Positions 27,197 to 35,273 of a stretch of 64,000 bases of DNA are shown here, one piece after another. The notes below the pieces were generated by a model that saw nothing but the letters and a program-made list of their open reading frames with translations, was not told the DNA's origin and did no database searches. This DNA is from Prevotella sp. (GTDB lineage: Bacteria > Bacteroidota > Bacteroidia > Bacteroidales > Bacteroidaceae): NCBI GenBank assembly GCA_017475005.1, contig JAFVGI010000015.1, positions 17,868 to 81,867 of the forward strand, read 5' to 3'. A program made the position numbers and the translations under genes. Position 1 is the stretch's first letter; each line of letters starts with the position of its first letter.

Positions 27197-28384
27197 ATGG
27201 GACAATTACAAAAGAAATTTGAATCGTATCGCTTACCACAGCGATTCATGGAAATGGGAGTATATCCATATTTCCGTGAGATAACAAGCAAGCAAGGCAC
27301 AGAGGTTTCTATGGGCGGACACAAAGTATTGATGTTCGGTTCTAATGCATATACGGGTCTCGTTGGTGACCAGCGCATCTGTGAGGCAGCAAAGCAAGCT
27401 ATAGACCAATATGGTACAGGATGTGCAGGTAGCCGTTTCCTGAATGGAACACTCGACATTCACGTTAAGTTGGAAAAGGACTTAGCAGAATTCGTTCATA
27501 AAGATGAAGCACTCTGCTTCTCTACTGGATTCTCTGTAAATGCAGGTGTTATTGCAGCAGTTGGTGGTCGTGAGGACTACATTATCTGTGATGACAGAGA
27601 TCATGCCAGTATCGTTGACGGACGCCGTTTGAGCTTCGCAAAACAGCTTAAGTATAAGCACAATGATATGGAGGACCTTGAGAACCTCCTGAAGAAGCTT
27701 CCTTATGAAGCTGTAAAGCTGATTGTCGTTGATGGAGTATTCTCTATGGAAGGCGATTTGGCTAAGCTGCCAGAGATAGTAGAGTTGAAGAAGAAGTACA
27801 ATTGTTCTATCATGGTTGACGAGGCTCACTCTCTCGGTGTTTTTGGTGATCACGGAAGAGGTGTTTGTGACCACTTCGGACTTACTGACGAGGTTGACCT
27901 TATCATGGGTACATTCTCTAAGTCTCTTGCTTCTATCGGTGGATTCATTGCTGGTGACAAGGATACCATAAACTTCCTGAGACATAACTCCAGAACATAC
28001 ATCTTCTCAGCTTCAAATACTCCTGCTGCTACAGCAGCTGCTCAAAAGGCATTGGATATTCTGAAAGCAGAACCTGAAATCATCGAAAAGTTGTGGAATG
28101 TTACCAACTACGCCCTCAAGCGTTTCAAAGAAGAGGGATTCGAAATTGGTGATACAGAATCTCCTATCATACCTCTTTATATTCGTGATGCCGATAAGAC
28201 ATTCCTTATCACCTCTTTGGCATTCGAAGCAGGTGTATTCATCAACCCTGTAGTACCACCAGCATGTGCACCACAAGATACTCTTGTACGCTATGCTCTA
28301 ATGGCTACACACACTAAGGAACAGGTAGACCGTTCTGTTGAAATACTGAAGAATATTTTCATCGAACAGGGAATAATAAAATAA
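27197..28384 (+). CDS. spt: Serine palmitoyltransferase-like PLP enzyme
   Basis: A 395-residue alpha-oxoamine synthase. PLP lysine K242 in MGTFSKSLASIGGF, PLP-ring contacts DEAHSLGVFG (D208, H211), GSRFLNGT at 79-86 and the IVDGRRLS segment. Within this family (KBL, BioF, HemA, SPT) the N-terminal and active-site pattern matches the Bacteroidetes SPT, which condenses serine with an acyl-CoA to give 3-ketosphinganine for ceramide lipids; BioF or Kbl is the main alternative. Divergent from a lipid kinase. Confidence 0.82.
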   Translation: MGQLQKKFESYRLPQRFMEMGVYPYFREITSKQGTEVSMGGHKVLMFGSNAYTGLVGDQRICEAAKQAIDQYGTGCAGSRFLNGTLDIHVKLEKDLAEFVHKDEALCFSTGFSVNAGVIAAVGGREDYIICDDRDHASIVDGRRLSFAKQLKYKHNDMEDLENLLKKLPYEAVKLIVVDGVFSMEGDLAKLPEIVELKKKYNCSIMVDEAHSLGVFGDHGRGVCDHFGLTDEVDLIMGTFSKSLASIGGFIAGDKDTINFLRHNSRTYIFSASNTPAATAAAQKALDILKAEPEIIEKLWNVTNYALKRFKEEGFEIGDTESPIIPLYIRDADKTFLITSLAFEAGVFINPVVPPACAPQDTLVRYALMATHTKEQVDRSVEILKNIFIEQGIIK

Positions 28385-28385
28385 G

Positions 28386-28405
28386 AATACCTACTCTTAG
28401 GTATT
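28386..28405 (+). terminator. Hairpin after spt without U-run
   Basis: AATACCT (28386-28392) pairs with AGGTATT (28399-28405) immediately after the stop codon. No T-run follows, so termination here is uncertain. Confidence 0.4.
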
Positions 28406-28468
28406 GTCCAATAACGAAAAACTTCGTACCTTTGTACCCGATAGCCAATGGTTGTCGGGTGTTTTCTT
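28404..28468 (+). ncRNA. Candidate short RNA or attenuator downstream of spt
   Basis: TTG (28404-28406), a 20-nt spacer and TACCTTTG (28427-28434) form a complete promoter pointing away from spt. Right after the expected start, CCCGA (28437-28441) pairs with TCGGG (28455-28459) and a T-rich run follows. No plus-strand ORF lies downstream before the convergent gldE terminator, so any product is non-coding. Confidence 0.4.
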
Positions 28469-28552
28469 TATACAAGATTCACACCTCTCTCTCTAAAAGA
28501 CAGAAAGTTTTTGTTAATAAGATAAAGTTCATAATGTTTTTGTAAGGTAAAG

Positions 28553-28584
28553 AAAAAGGGATTAGCTGTGAAGCTCATCCCTTT
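28553..28584 (-). terminator. gldE terminator, possibly bidirectional
   Basis: AAAGGGAT (28555-28562) pairs with ATCCCTTT (28577-28584), with an inner AGCT/AGCT step. On the minus strand a T-rich run follows. It overlaps the gldE stop codon. Confidence 0.8.
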
Positions 28585-29867
28585 ATTGTTACCTTTACTC
28601 TTGCTATACGACGTTGTTCTTTCTTGAGGATTTCAAAAGTCAAATCTCCAAATTCGAATCTCTCATGTATCCCAGGGAAGTCGCCCTTTAACTCCAACAA
28701 CAATCCGGCAAGTGTGTCTGCTTCGTCGAATTTTTCAAAGTAATCATCATCAAGCGAGAGAATGCGACAAAGGTCCACAATCTTTGTCTTTCCCTCAAAT
28801 ACATATGTCTTATAATCAAGCTTTACGTAGCCATTATCCTCCTCATCATACTCATCACTAATCTCTCCAACAATCTCCTCCAGAATATCTTCAAGAGTGA
28901 TAATACCACTGGTGCCTCCGAATTCATCAACAACGATAGCAATATGCACCTTGTTAGTTTGGAATTCCCTCAGGAGATCATCAATCTTCTTTGTCTCTGG
29001 AACGAAATGAGCCGGCCTGATAAGTGTCTGCCAACGGAAAGAATTTGCTTTGCCGATGTGAGGCAGGAGGTCCTTGATATAAAGTATTCCGCGAATATTA
29101 TCAATACTGCCTTGATAAACAGGTATGCGGCTATAATTATTTTCAACTATATTATCTATTACATCCTTAAAAGAGGACTTAATATCTATGTCAACGATAT
29201 CCTGGCGCGAAGTCATTATTTCCTTCACCATCTCATCGCTGAAACGAATAATGCCCTCCAGCATCTCTTTCTCATCACGTATTTCCTCCTTGTCCGTCAT
29301 ATCCAACGCCTGCTCCAGTTCGTCAGCAGAAATGTCATATTCTCTTCTCTGGACAAAGCGTGCTGCCAATATACCTGAGCCCAGCAACAATGTACCAATA
29401 GGCCAGAATAACTGACGGAAAAACAATATACCATTAACTACCCTTCTACAGAAAGTCAATGGCGAAACGCGTGAATACACTTTTGGAATAATCTCTCCAA
29501 ATAACAGCAACAAGAATGTCAGCAATACCGTAACAACCAAGAAATGCAACCAATATGCTGTTCCGAAGTCAACTATATGCATAAAGAAATAGTTGAGCAA
29601 CATGATGATTGTCACATTGATGAAATTATTGGTAATAAGTATTGTGGCAAGGGTGCGCTCAGAGTCTTCCCTTAGCATCAGGATTTTCTTGTCCTTTTCC
29701 TTGTCAGAATCCAGTTCTGACAAATCCTTTGGCGTTAAACTGAAGAAAGCTATTTCAGAACCGCTGGCAAATGCTGACATCAGCAGCAAGAATAATGATG
29801 CTACAAGAGAAATTATAGCACTAATGCCAGGCGCATAAAAATGTATCTGCGATAAAGGGTCGTCCAT
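28575..29867 (-). CDS. gldE: GldE-like membrane protein with DUF21, CBS pair and CorC domain
   Basis: A 430-residue protein. N-terminal membrane segments (about 13-33, 88-105, 110-130) form the CNNM/DUF21 domain with SGSEIAFFSLTP and LFGEIIPK. Two CBS domains follow (MTSRQDIVDIDI and HIAIVVDEFGGTSGIITLEDILEEIVGEI), then a CorC/HlyC C-terminal domain. This arrangement is seen in HlyC/CorC divalent-cation transporters and in GldE of gliding Bacteroidetes. The gliding role is known from flavobacteria; here it may support the T9SS genes or ion homeostasis. It follows ssb without a gap. Confidence 0.85.
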   Translation of the reverse strand: MDDPLSQIHFYAPGISAIISLVASLFLLLMSAFASGSEIAFFSLTPKDLSELDSDKEKDKKILMLREDSERTLATILITNNFINVTIIMLLNYFFMHIVDFGTAYWLHFLVVTVLLTFLLLLFGEIIPKVYSRVSPLTFCRRVVNGILFFRQLFWPIGTLLLGSGILAARFVQRREYDISADELEQALDMTDKEEIRDEKEMLEGIIRFSDEMVKEIMTSRQDIVDIDIKSSFKDVIDNIVENNYSRIPVYQGSIDNIRGILYIKDLLPHIGKANSFRWQTLIRPAHFVPETKKIDDLLREFQTNKVHIAIVVDEFGGTSGIITLEDILEEIVGEISDEYDEEDNGYVKLDYKTYVFEGKTKIVDLCRILSLDDDYFEKFDEADTLAGLLLELKGDFPGIHERFEFGDLTFEILKKEQRRIARVKVTIKG

Positions 29868-30215
29868 TTAGGATTGTTGTTGTGTTGGTTTAGGAGTTAA
29901 CAATTCCAGATTATCCACTATCACCTCGGTAGTAGTGCGCTGTACACCTTTCTTATCATCATATTGACGATATTGTATCTTACCATCAACATATATCTTA
30001 TCGCCTGTATGAACATACTGTTCTACAATCTTTGCCAGACGACGATAAAATACGAGGTTATGCCAATCTGTTCTGTCTGGTACCTTTGTACCATTAGCTA
30101 GAGTATATCCGCGTTCTGTTGTAGCAAGACGTACATTTGCAACAGCCTGGTCCTGATCAAAATATCTAACCTCAGGCTCTGCTCCTACATTACCTATAAG
30201 AATTACCTTGTTCAT
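29868..30215 (-). CDS. ssb: Single-stranded DNA-binding protein, short form
   Basis: A 115-residue protein consisting of the OB fold only (MNKVILIGNVGAEPEVRYF, DRTDWHNLVFYRRLAKI, VDGKIQYRQYDD). The tail KPTQQQS is very short and lacks the usual acidic DDDIPF-type end that recruits partners, so it is likely a secondary SSB or a short Bacteroidetes type. The start overlaps the upstream hypothetical gene as ATGA. Confidence 0.9.
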   Translation of the reverse strand: MNKVILIGNVGAEPEVRYFDQDQAVANVRLATTERGYTLANGTKVPDRTDWHNLVFYRRLAKIVEQYVHTGDKIYVDGKIQYRQYDDKKGVQRTTTEVIVDNLELLTPKPTQQQS

Positions 30216-30757
30216 GATTGTGGTTTTTCAGCACCAAGATAGTGACATTGGAAATTCTTTCCGCGTGCTGCAGGGAATTGTGAACGCTTATCTACACATG
30301 TCAGCAGATAATCGCAAATGCGATTGTAGCAATCCTGTATTGATTCTGCTTTACACTGTGCCGTAAACGTAGTATCACGATATTCGCATTTTCCAAGATG
30401 ATTGACAACAACTCTCTTAAAATCGAGAGTCCCTTCATACCATCCTGGCAATATTGCCTGTAAGCGTTTTTGTTCTTGTGCTTTGGAGTCATTAGCGCCA
30501 GCAACAGGCTGACGAACGGCTTTCTTATCTTTGAAATCCTGCAAACTTTCAGCTTCAGTCTTGATAACGATGAAATACTGACGAGAGTGTACCTTATAAC
30601 GTTTTGGATAGAAGTCTGCACTTGCTACATATTCGCGCAAATCAGCCTCCAACTCCGGAGTAATTTCTATTTCATCAAGATTGGAAAGAAACACGAGAGC
30701 CTCTTCAACATCATGCACAAGGGTCTCGTCATTAAAATATCTTAGGTATAAGTTCAT
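30212..30757 (-). CDS. Conserved hypothetical protein upstream of ssb
   Basis: A 181-residue soluble protein with no signal peptide. It begins MNLYLRYFNDETLVHDVEEALVF; the middle contains KRYKVHSRQYFIVIKTEAESL and the C-terminal third is basic, ending in FQCHYLGAEKPQS. I do not recognise a family. Although the frame is open to 30916, that extension runs through tRNA-Gly, so ATG 30757 is the real start. It is 41 nt downstream of that tRNA and overlaps ssb by 4 nt, giving a tRNA-hyp-ssb-gldE order on one strand. Confidence 0.7.
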   Translation of the reverse strand: MNLYLRYFNDETLVHDVEEALVFLSNLDEIEITPELEADLREYVASADFYPKRYKVHSRQYFIVIKTEAESLQDFKDKKAVRQPVAGANDSKAQEQKRLQAILPGWYEGTLDFKRVVVNHLGKCEYRDTTFTAQCKAESIQDCYNRICDYLLTCVDKRSQFPAARGKNFQCHYLGAEKPQS

Positions 30758-30798
30758 TTCTAAAAAAGAGGAAGAATAATAAAAACAACAGAAAAAAG

Positions 30799-30871
30799 AG
30801 CGGAAAACGGGACTCGGACCCGCGACCCCAACCTTGGCAAGGTTGTGCTCTACCAACTGAGCTATTTCCGC
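30799..30871 (-). tRNA. tRNA-Gly(GCC), copy 2
   Basis: A full cloverleaf: acceptor GCGGAAA/TTTCCGC, D-arm GCTC/GAGC, anticodon loop TTGCCAA with anticodon GCC, T-loop TTCGAGT. Identical to the copy at 31130-31202. CCA is not encoded. Confidence 0.95.
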
Positions 30872-30882
30872 ATCAGGAAAAG

Positions 30883-30966
30883 TGAAGAGGAGGAGACTCG
30901 AACTCCCACGTCGCAATTGACACTACCCCCTCAAAGTAGCGCGTCTACCAATTCCGCCACCTCTCC
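30883..30966 (-). tRNA. tRNA-Leu(GAG)
   Basis: A class II tRNA of 84 nt with a long variable arm, acceptor GGAGAGG/CCTCTTC, anticodon loop TTGAGGG with GAG and T-loop TTCGAGT. CCA is not encoded. Confidence 0.92.
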
Positions 30967-30992
30967 GACTTTTACGTGTTATTTTATGTATG

Positions 30993-31074
30993 TGCCCAGA
31001 ACAGGACTCGAACCTGCACGCCTCGCGGCACACGCACCTGAAACGTGCGCGTCTACCAATTCCGCCACCTGGGC
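30993..31074 (-). tRNA. tRNA-Leu(CAG)
   Basis: A class II tRNA of 82 nt, acceptor GCCCAGG/TCTGGGC, anticodon stem CACGT/GCGTG with loop TTCAGGT (anticodon CAG), variable arm and T-loop TTCGAGT. CCA is not encoded. Confidence 0.92.
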
Positions 31075-31129
31075 ATAAGACTTTCCAAGAAAATAACCTT
31101 CGTTTGTTTCCTGTTGTTTCAATAAGAAG

Positions 31130-31202
31130 AGCGGAAAACGGGACTCGGACCCGCGACCCCAACCTTGGCAAGGTTGTGCTCTACCAACTGAGCTATTTCC
31201 GC
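31130..31202 (-). tRNA. tRNA-Gly(GCC), copy 1
   Basis: The same 73-nt sequence as the copy at 30799-30871, first in the transcript Gly-Leu-Leu-Gly. Confidence 0.95.
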
Positions 31203-31234
31203 ATTAAACGCTTGCAATTTTTCAATTGCGGATG

Positions 31235-31265
31235 CAAAAGTAATATATTTTTTTTAATTATACAA
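31235..31265 (-). promoter_or_regulatory. Promoter of the tRNA array
   Basis: Minus-strand TTG (31265-31263), a 20-nt spacer and TACTTTTG (31242-31235), 33 nt upstream of tRNA-Gly copy 1. Confidence 0.75.
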
Positions 31266-31336
31266 CTTTTTCCTATTTATTTTTCAAAAAAATTATTAAT
31301 ATACGTATTTTTGCTTGACAAATGTCAATACATTTA

Positions 31337-32290
31337 CTACATCCTCAACCCATTAGCAAATGCTGCAGCATCCATCTTTGCCTTTCCGACGGGTTGCACC
31401 TTCAACAGTTCCAAAGGACCATCACCACACATTATATATATACGCTTCTTTTCCTTTATCAATGTTCCTACTGCCACACCAGCTGCCGCCTCTTGTTTTC
31501 CACATTTGCTGGCTTTGTATATCTTCATCTCCATCGTCGTACCGTCCGGCAATGTCACTTCGCCCCATGCGCCAGGAATAGGACACAAGCCCCTGATGAA
31601 ATCATATACCTGCTTCGCTGTCAATGACCAGTCTATCTTACAATTACTCTTTGTCAGCTTTGGAGCATTATGCAGTTCTTCCGTTTCTTTCTGTGGAATG
31701 CTGTCTATTGTTCCGTTGCCTGCAATAAGAGCATCTATCGTCTCCACTGCTATCTGTGCTCCAAGTGTCATAAGTCCATCATACACATATTCCACATCAG
31801 CATCATCCGGAATATCAAACGGTTTCTGCATTATAATGCGACCAGTATCTATATCGTGATCCAGGAAGAATGTCGTCACTCCCGTTTGTGTCTCGCCATT
31901 TATGATGGCCCAGTTGATAGGGGCTGCTCCTCGATATTGTGGCAACAGAGCAGCATGAACATTAAACGTGCCATATTGTGGCATTGCCCACACTACTTCC
32001 GGCAACATCCTGAAGGCAACGACTACCTGCAAGTCGGCATTATACGAGCGCAACTGTTCCAGGAAAGCCTCGTCCTTCATCTTCTCTGGCTGCAATACGG
32101 GAATACCATGTTCCTGTGCATACACCTTTACTGCTGGAGCATGCAGTACTGATGCATGACGTCCAACCGGCTTGTCCGGCTGCGTCACAACTGCTACAAC
32201 ATTATATCCTCCCTCTACGAGAGCCTGCAATGTTCCGACTGCAAACTCCGGAGTACCCATAAAGACAATTCTCAAATCACTTTTCACCAT
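31337..32290 (-). CDS. fmt: Methionyl-tRNA formyltransferase
   Basis: A 317-residue enzyme. The formyltransferase domain shows RIVFMGTPEFAV, VVTQPDKPVGR, FNVHAALLPQYRGAAPINWAIINGE (with the catalytic Asn-His region and the SLLP-like motif as ALLP) and DIDTGRIIMQ; the C-terminal OB domain contains RGLCPIPGAWGEV. It formylates Met-tRNAfMet with 10-formyl-THF for initiation. The start overlaps pyrK by 7 nt. Confidence 0.95.
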   Translation of the reverse strand: MVKSDLRIVFMGTPEFAVGTLQALVEGGYNVVAVVTQPDKPVGRHASVLHAPAVKVYAQEHGIPVLQPEKMKDEAFLEQLRSYNADLQVVVAFRMLPEVVWAMPQYGTFNVHAALLPQYRGAAPINWAIINGETQTGVTTFFLDHDIDTGRIIMQKPFDIPDDADVEYVYDGLMTLGAQIAVETIDALIAGNGTIDSIPQKETEELHNAPKLTKSNCKIDWSLTAKQVYDFIRGLCPIPGAWGEVTLPDGTTMEMKIYKASKCGKQEAAAGVAVGTLIKEKKRIYIMCGDGPLELLKVQPVGKAKMDAAAFANGLRM

Positions 32291-33045
32291 AACTGCTCTG
32301 AGTCAAAAACGGGACCTTCCGTACAAACACAAACGTTGCCCTTATCCTTCACCTTCTCCACACAACACAGGCAAGCCCCTACTCCACAAGCCATCTTGTT
32401 CTCCAGGCTCGCCTCACATTTTGTACCTTTCTCCTTTGCCTTTCGTGCAACAGCCTTCATCATAGGAGCCGGGCCGCATGTAGAGATAAGGTCAAAACTT
32501 TCCTTTTCCCAAATAGTATGGTCAGTAACAAATCCCTTTTCTCCTTCGCTGCCGTCTTCGGTAGTAATAAATACTCGTCCTACAGCCTTGAAGTCATCTG
32601 TCATCAGCAGGTCCTTTGCCGAACGGGCTCCCAACAGGAAGGTCGGTTCTGCACCCATCTCCTTCAGCTTGCGTCCAAGATATAACAGTGGTGCCACTCC
32701 TACTCCGCCACCGACGAGAAGTTGTCTTTGCTTCTGCATAGTAAAGCCGTTTCCGAGGGGCAGGACAACATTTAATGTCTCACCTTCCTTCAGCATGCCA
32801 AGACGCTTTGTTCCATCTCCGATACAAGCCACAAGCAGGTGCAGTTCATTCTTCTCCCTGTCAACATTATTTATTGATATCGGACGACGCAGGAAGGTCG
32901 TTGGAGAACCATCTACCCTCACCTCTACAAACTGCCCAGGAAGCATTTCGGGCAAGGTGTCTTTGTGGGTCAGCTTCAGCAATACATATTTCTCATTGAT
33001 ATGCACCACCTGACTCACTGTCATATCTAAACAATATTTCTTCAT
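32284..33045 (-). CDS. pyrK: Dihydroorotate dehydrogenase electron-transfer subunit
   Basis: A 253-residue ferredoxin reductase-like protein with an FAD-binding domain (FLRRPISINNV, with RRPISI contacting flavin), the NAD-binding LLVGGGVGVAPLLYLGRKL, and a C-terminal 2Fe-2S site with Cys in CGVGACLCCVEKVKD and CVCTEGP. It passes electrons from dihydroorotate oxidation to NAD with PyrDB. ATG 33045 shares one base with the pepD stop; the frame is open upstream to 33081 inside pepD. The partner pyrD is not adjacent: fmt occupies that place. Confidence 0.92.
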   Translation of the reverse strand: MKKYCLDMTVSQVVHINEKYVLLKLTHKDTLPEMLPGQFVEVRVDGSPTTFLRRPISINNVDREKNELHLLVACIGDGTKRLGMLKEGETLNVVLPLGNGFTMQKQRQLLVGGGVGVAPLLYLGRKLKEMGAEPTFLLGARSAKDLLMTDDFKAVGRVFITTEDGSEGEKGFVTDHTIWEKESFDLISTCGPAPMMKAVARKAKEKGTKCEASLENKMACGVGACLCCVEKVKDKGNVCVCTEGPVFDSEQLW

Positions 33046-34529
33046 CAGATTTCCTTTAATATCTCCAACACCAGTTTCCACACTTTCTCGACCGATGGTA
33101 TATGCAGTCTTTCGTCAGGAGAATGCACACCCCTCATCGTCGGGCCCATCGACAGCATATCGAGGTTAGGATATCTGTCAGCAAACAGTCCACACTCCAG
33201 ACCAGCATGAATACCTATTATCTTTGGCTCCTTATCATACAACTTCTTATAGCATTTCCGCGCAACATCCCTGATATGGCTGTCCGGACGCATCTTCCAT
33301 GCTGGATAGCCGTCATTATGTATTATCTCGTCTGCTCCTGCCAACTCAAATACGGCACGAACGGTATTCACCATATTCCTCAGGTTACTCATTACCGAAC
33401 TTCTCTGCGAAGCCACGATGACGCACCTTCCCTCTTCCGTCTGTACAGAAGCAAGGTTTGACGATGTCTCGGTAATCTCTCCCAGCATAGTGTCCTGCAC
33501 TACAGAGAATACTCCCGTATGAACTGCCTGCAGGGCATGCATCAGGCGTACACCGATATTGAAAGGTATCACCTTCACAGGTTCTGTGCTTTCCATGTGC
33601 CACTCTATTGTGGGTTCTGTAACGTGGAATTCCTCTTCCACCTCTGCACAATACACATTCCAGTCAGCCCTTACTGTTTCCTTCTCTGCAAACGGAACTG
33701 CTATGACAGCTCTACCGTCACGAGGTATTGCGTTATGCAGTTTTCCTGCATTGAACTCTGCTATGCAGACAGGCATTTTCTGCTGTTCCATATATATAAA
33801 GCGGCTCAGCAGTTTTATGGAGTTTGCACGCTTCTTGTTTATGTCGTCGCCACTATGGCCGCCCGTCAGGCCCTTCACACTTATCTCCATGAAGAACCAG
33901 CGCTTTGTCTTGTCGGCTTCTTCTCTCTCAAAGTTGAAGACGGCTGTCGTGGTCTTTCCTCCTGCACATGAGACATAGAACAAACCCTCATCCTCTGAAT
34001 CGAGGTTCAGGAGATAGTTGCTGCGCAGCATATCCGACTTCAGGTTATTTGCTCCTGTCAGGCCTGTTTCCTCATCACGTGTGAAGAGACATTCTATAGG
34101 ACCGTGTTCTATCGTCTTCGAATCAAGGATAGCCAGTTCCATAGCACATCCTATACCATCGTCAGCACCGAGAGTAGTACCGTCAGCCGTCAGCCATTCA
34201 CCGCTGGCATCAGCCTTACCGTCAGCATCAGCAACATAAGCGACAACAGGGTCTGTCATGAAGTCTATCTCCTTATCCACCAGCTTGTCACACACCATAT
34301 CCATGTGACTCTGAATCGTCAGGGTTGGCTTATTCTCCATACCTGGAGTGGCCGGCTTCCTTATCAATACATTACCTGCTTCATCGACGATAGTCTCAAG
34401 ACCTCTCTGCCTACCGAAATCCTGCAAATAGGATATCATCTTCTCCTCGTGCTTCGACGGACGAGGAATCTTATTTATCTCACCAAAAAACAGAAATACG
34501 TCCTTTGGGTTTAATAATTCATAATTCAC
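33045..34529 (-). CDS. pepD: Cytosolic aminoacyl-histidine dipeptidase
   Basis: A 494-residue M20C metallopeptidase. Metal-site segments are seen in TIQSHMDMVCDK (His, Asp), DGTTLGADDGIG and FTRDEETGLTGA (catalytic Glu pair), GLTGGHSGDDINK and the late GIHAGLECGLF. It cleaves Xaa-His dipeptides. The start appears to be GTG at 34529, inside a heptamer array; the ATG at 34522 is out of frame. It heads pepD-pyrK-fmt. Confidence 0.92.
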   Translation of the reverse strand: MNYELLNPKDVFLFFGEINKIPRPSKHEEKMISYLQDFGRQRGLETIVDEAGNVLIRKPATPGMENKPTLTIQSHMDMVCDKLVDKEIDFMTDPVVAYVADADGKADASGEWLTADGTTLGADDGIGCAMELAILDSKTIEHGPIECLFTRDEETGLTGANNLKSDMLRSNYLLNLDSEDEGLFYVSCAGGKTTTAVFNFEREEADKTKRWFFMEISVKGLTGGHSGDDINKKRANSIKLLSRFIYMEQQKMPVCIAEFNAGKLHNAIPRDGRAVIAVPFAEKETVRADWNVYCAEVEEEFHVTEPTIEWHMESTEPVKVIPFNIGVRLMHALQAVHTGVFSVVQDTMLGEITETSSNLASVQTEEGRCVIVASQRSSVMSNLRNMVNTVRAVFELAGADEIIHNDGYPAWKMRPDSHIRDVARKCYKKLYDKEPKIIGIHAGLECGLFADRYPNLDMLSMGPTMRGVHSPDERLHIPSVEKVWKLVLEILKEI

Positions 34530-34541
34530 AATTATAATTTC
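34511..34541. repeat. Heptamer array over the pepD start codon
   Basis: On the plus strand ATAATTC, ATAATTC, ACAATTA and TAATTTC, 7-bp period. The pepD N-terminus MNYELL is encoded by it. Confidence 0.75.
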
Positions 34542-34605
34542 TTAATTAAACTAAAAAACGATTATCTTTAATCTCTCTCTTTTCTCTACTCTTAAACTTT
34601 TTTCG

Positions 34606-34613
34606 TACATTTG
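34606..34613 (+). promoter_or_regulatory. -7 element for the OmpH-Gfo-DUF4421 operon
   Basis: TACATTTG fits TAnnTTTG, 52 nt before the chosen ATG at 34665. The -33 position lies in a CT-rich stretch without TTTG. Confidence 0.65.
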
Positions 34614-34664
34614 CATGCAAAATTAGTAAAAATGACGCAATTAACAAAATCTTTTAATATAAAA

Positions 34665-35273
34665 ATGACAAAAGCATCTACTTTTAGTGCTATTACTGCA
34701 GCAGTCATAGCCCTTTTCTCTCTCGCTTCTTGCGACAACTCTCCAAAAGCTGACAGCTCTACCGAAGAGAAGAAACAAGTTCCCTCAACCATTAAGATTG
34801 CATACGTTGAGGTTGACTCTATCATGACACAGTATGAGTTCTGCAAGGAGTATTCATTGATTCTCGAAAAGAAGAGCCAGAATATCCAGAGTACTCTTCA
34901 GCAGAAGGGTCAGGCATTACAGTCTGCTGCCGCTAATTTCCAGCAGAAACTGCAACAGAATGCCTACACCCGTGAGCAAGCAGAACAGATTCAGGCAAAT
35001 CTGCAGAAGCAGAATGCAGACCTTGAGGCTCTCCAGGCACGTCTGACAGCAGAATTCCAGAACGAGACAGCAAAATTCAATGAGGCGCTGCACGATTCTT
35101 TACAGCACTTCATCAATAAATATAATAAGGATAAAAAATATACTATGATTCTCTCTAAGAGTGGTGACAATATCCTTTATGCCAACAAGGGTATTGACAT
35201 TACTGACGAAATCGTTAAGGGCCTGAACAAAGCATACAAGAAGGGCTCTACCAAAAAAGAAGAGAAGAAATAG
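34665..35273 (+). CDS. OmpH/Skp-like lipoprotein
   Basis: A 202-residue protein. The signal sequence ends in a lipobox-type LASC (FSLASCDN), so the mature protein is probably an acylated lipoprotein. The Skp/OmpH domain begins IKIAYVEVDSIMTQYEF and continues in long coiled-coil helices (residues about 75-160, rich in Gln/Ala/Glu), ending in ILSKSGDNILYANKGIDITDEIV. OmpH proteins are periplasmic chaperones for outer-membrane proteins. The frame extends upstream to 34611; 34632 is an alternative ATG. Confidence 0.85.
   Translation: MTKASTFSAITAAVIALFSLASCDNSPKADSSTEEKKQVPSTIKIAYVEVDSIMTQYEFCKEYSLILEKKSQNIQSTLQQKGQALQSAAANFQQKLQQNAYTREQAEQIQANLQKQNADLEALQARLTAEFQNETAKFNEALHDSLQHFINKYNKDKKYTMILSKSGDNILYANKGIDITDEIVKGLNKAYKKGSTKKEEKK

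Noticed and set aside
30758-30916. N-terminal extension of the hypothetical protein upstream of ssb
   Set aside because: The extension is a translation of tRNA-Gly and the region just after it; the protein starts at 30757.
31315-31328. Palindrome TTGACAAATGTCAA downstream of fmt as a terminator
   Set aside because: No T-run follows on the minus strand; the stem is short and A/T-rich.
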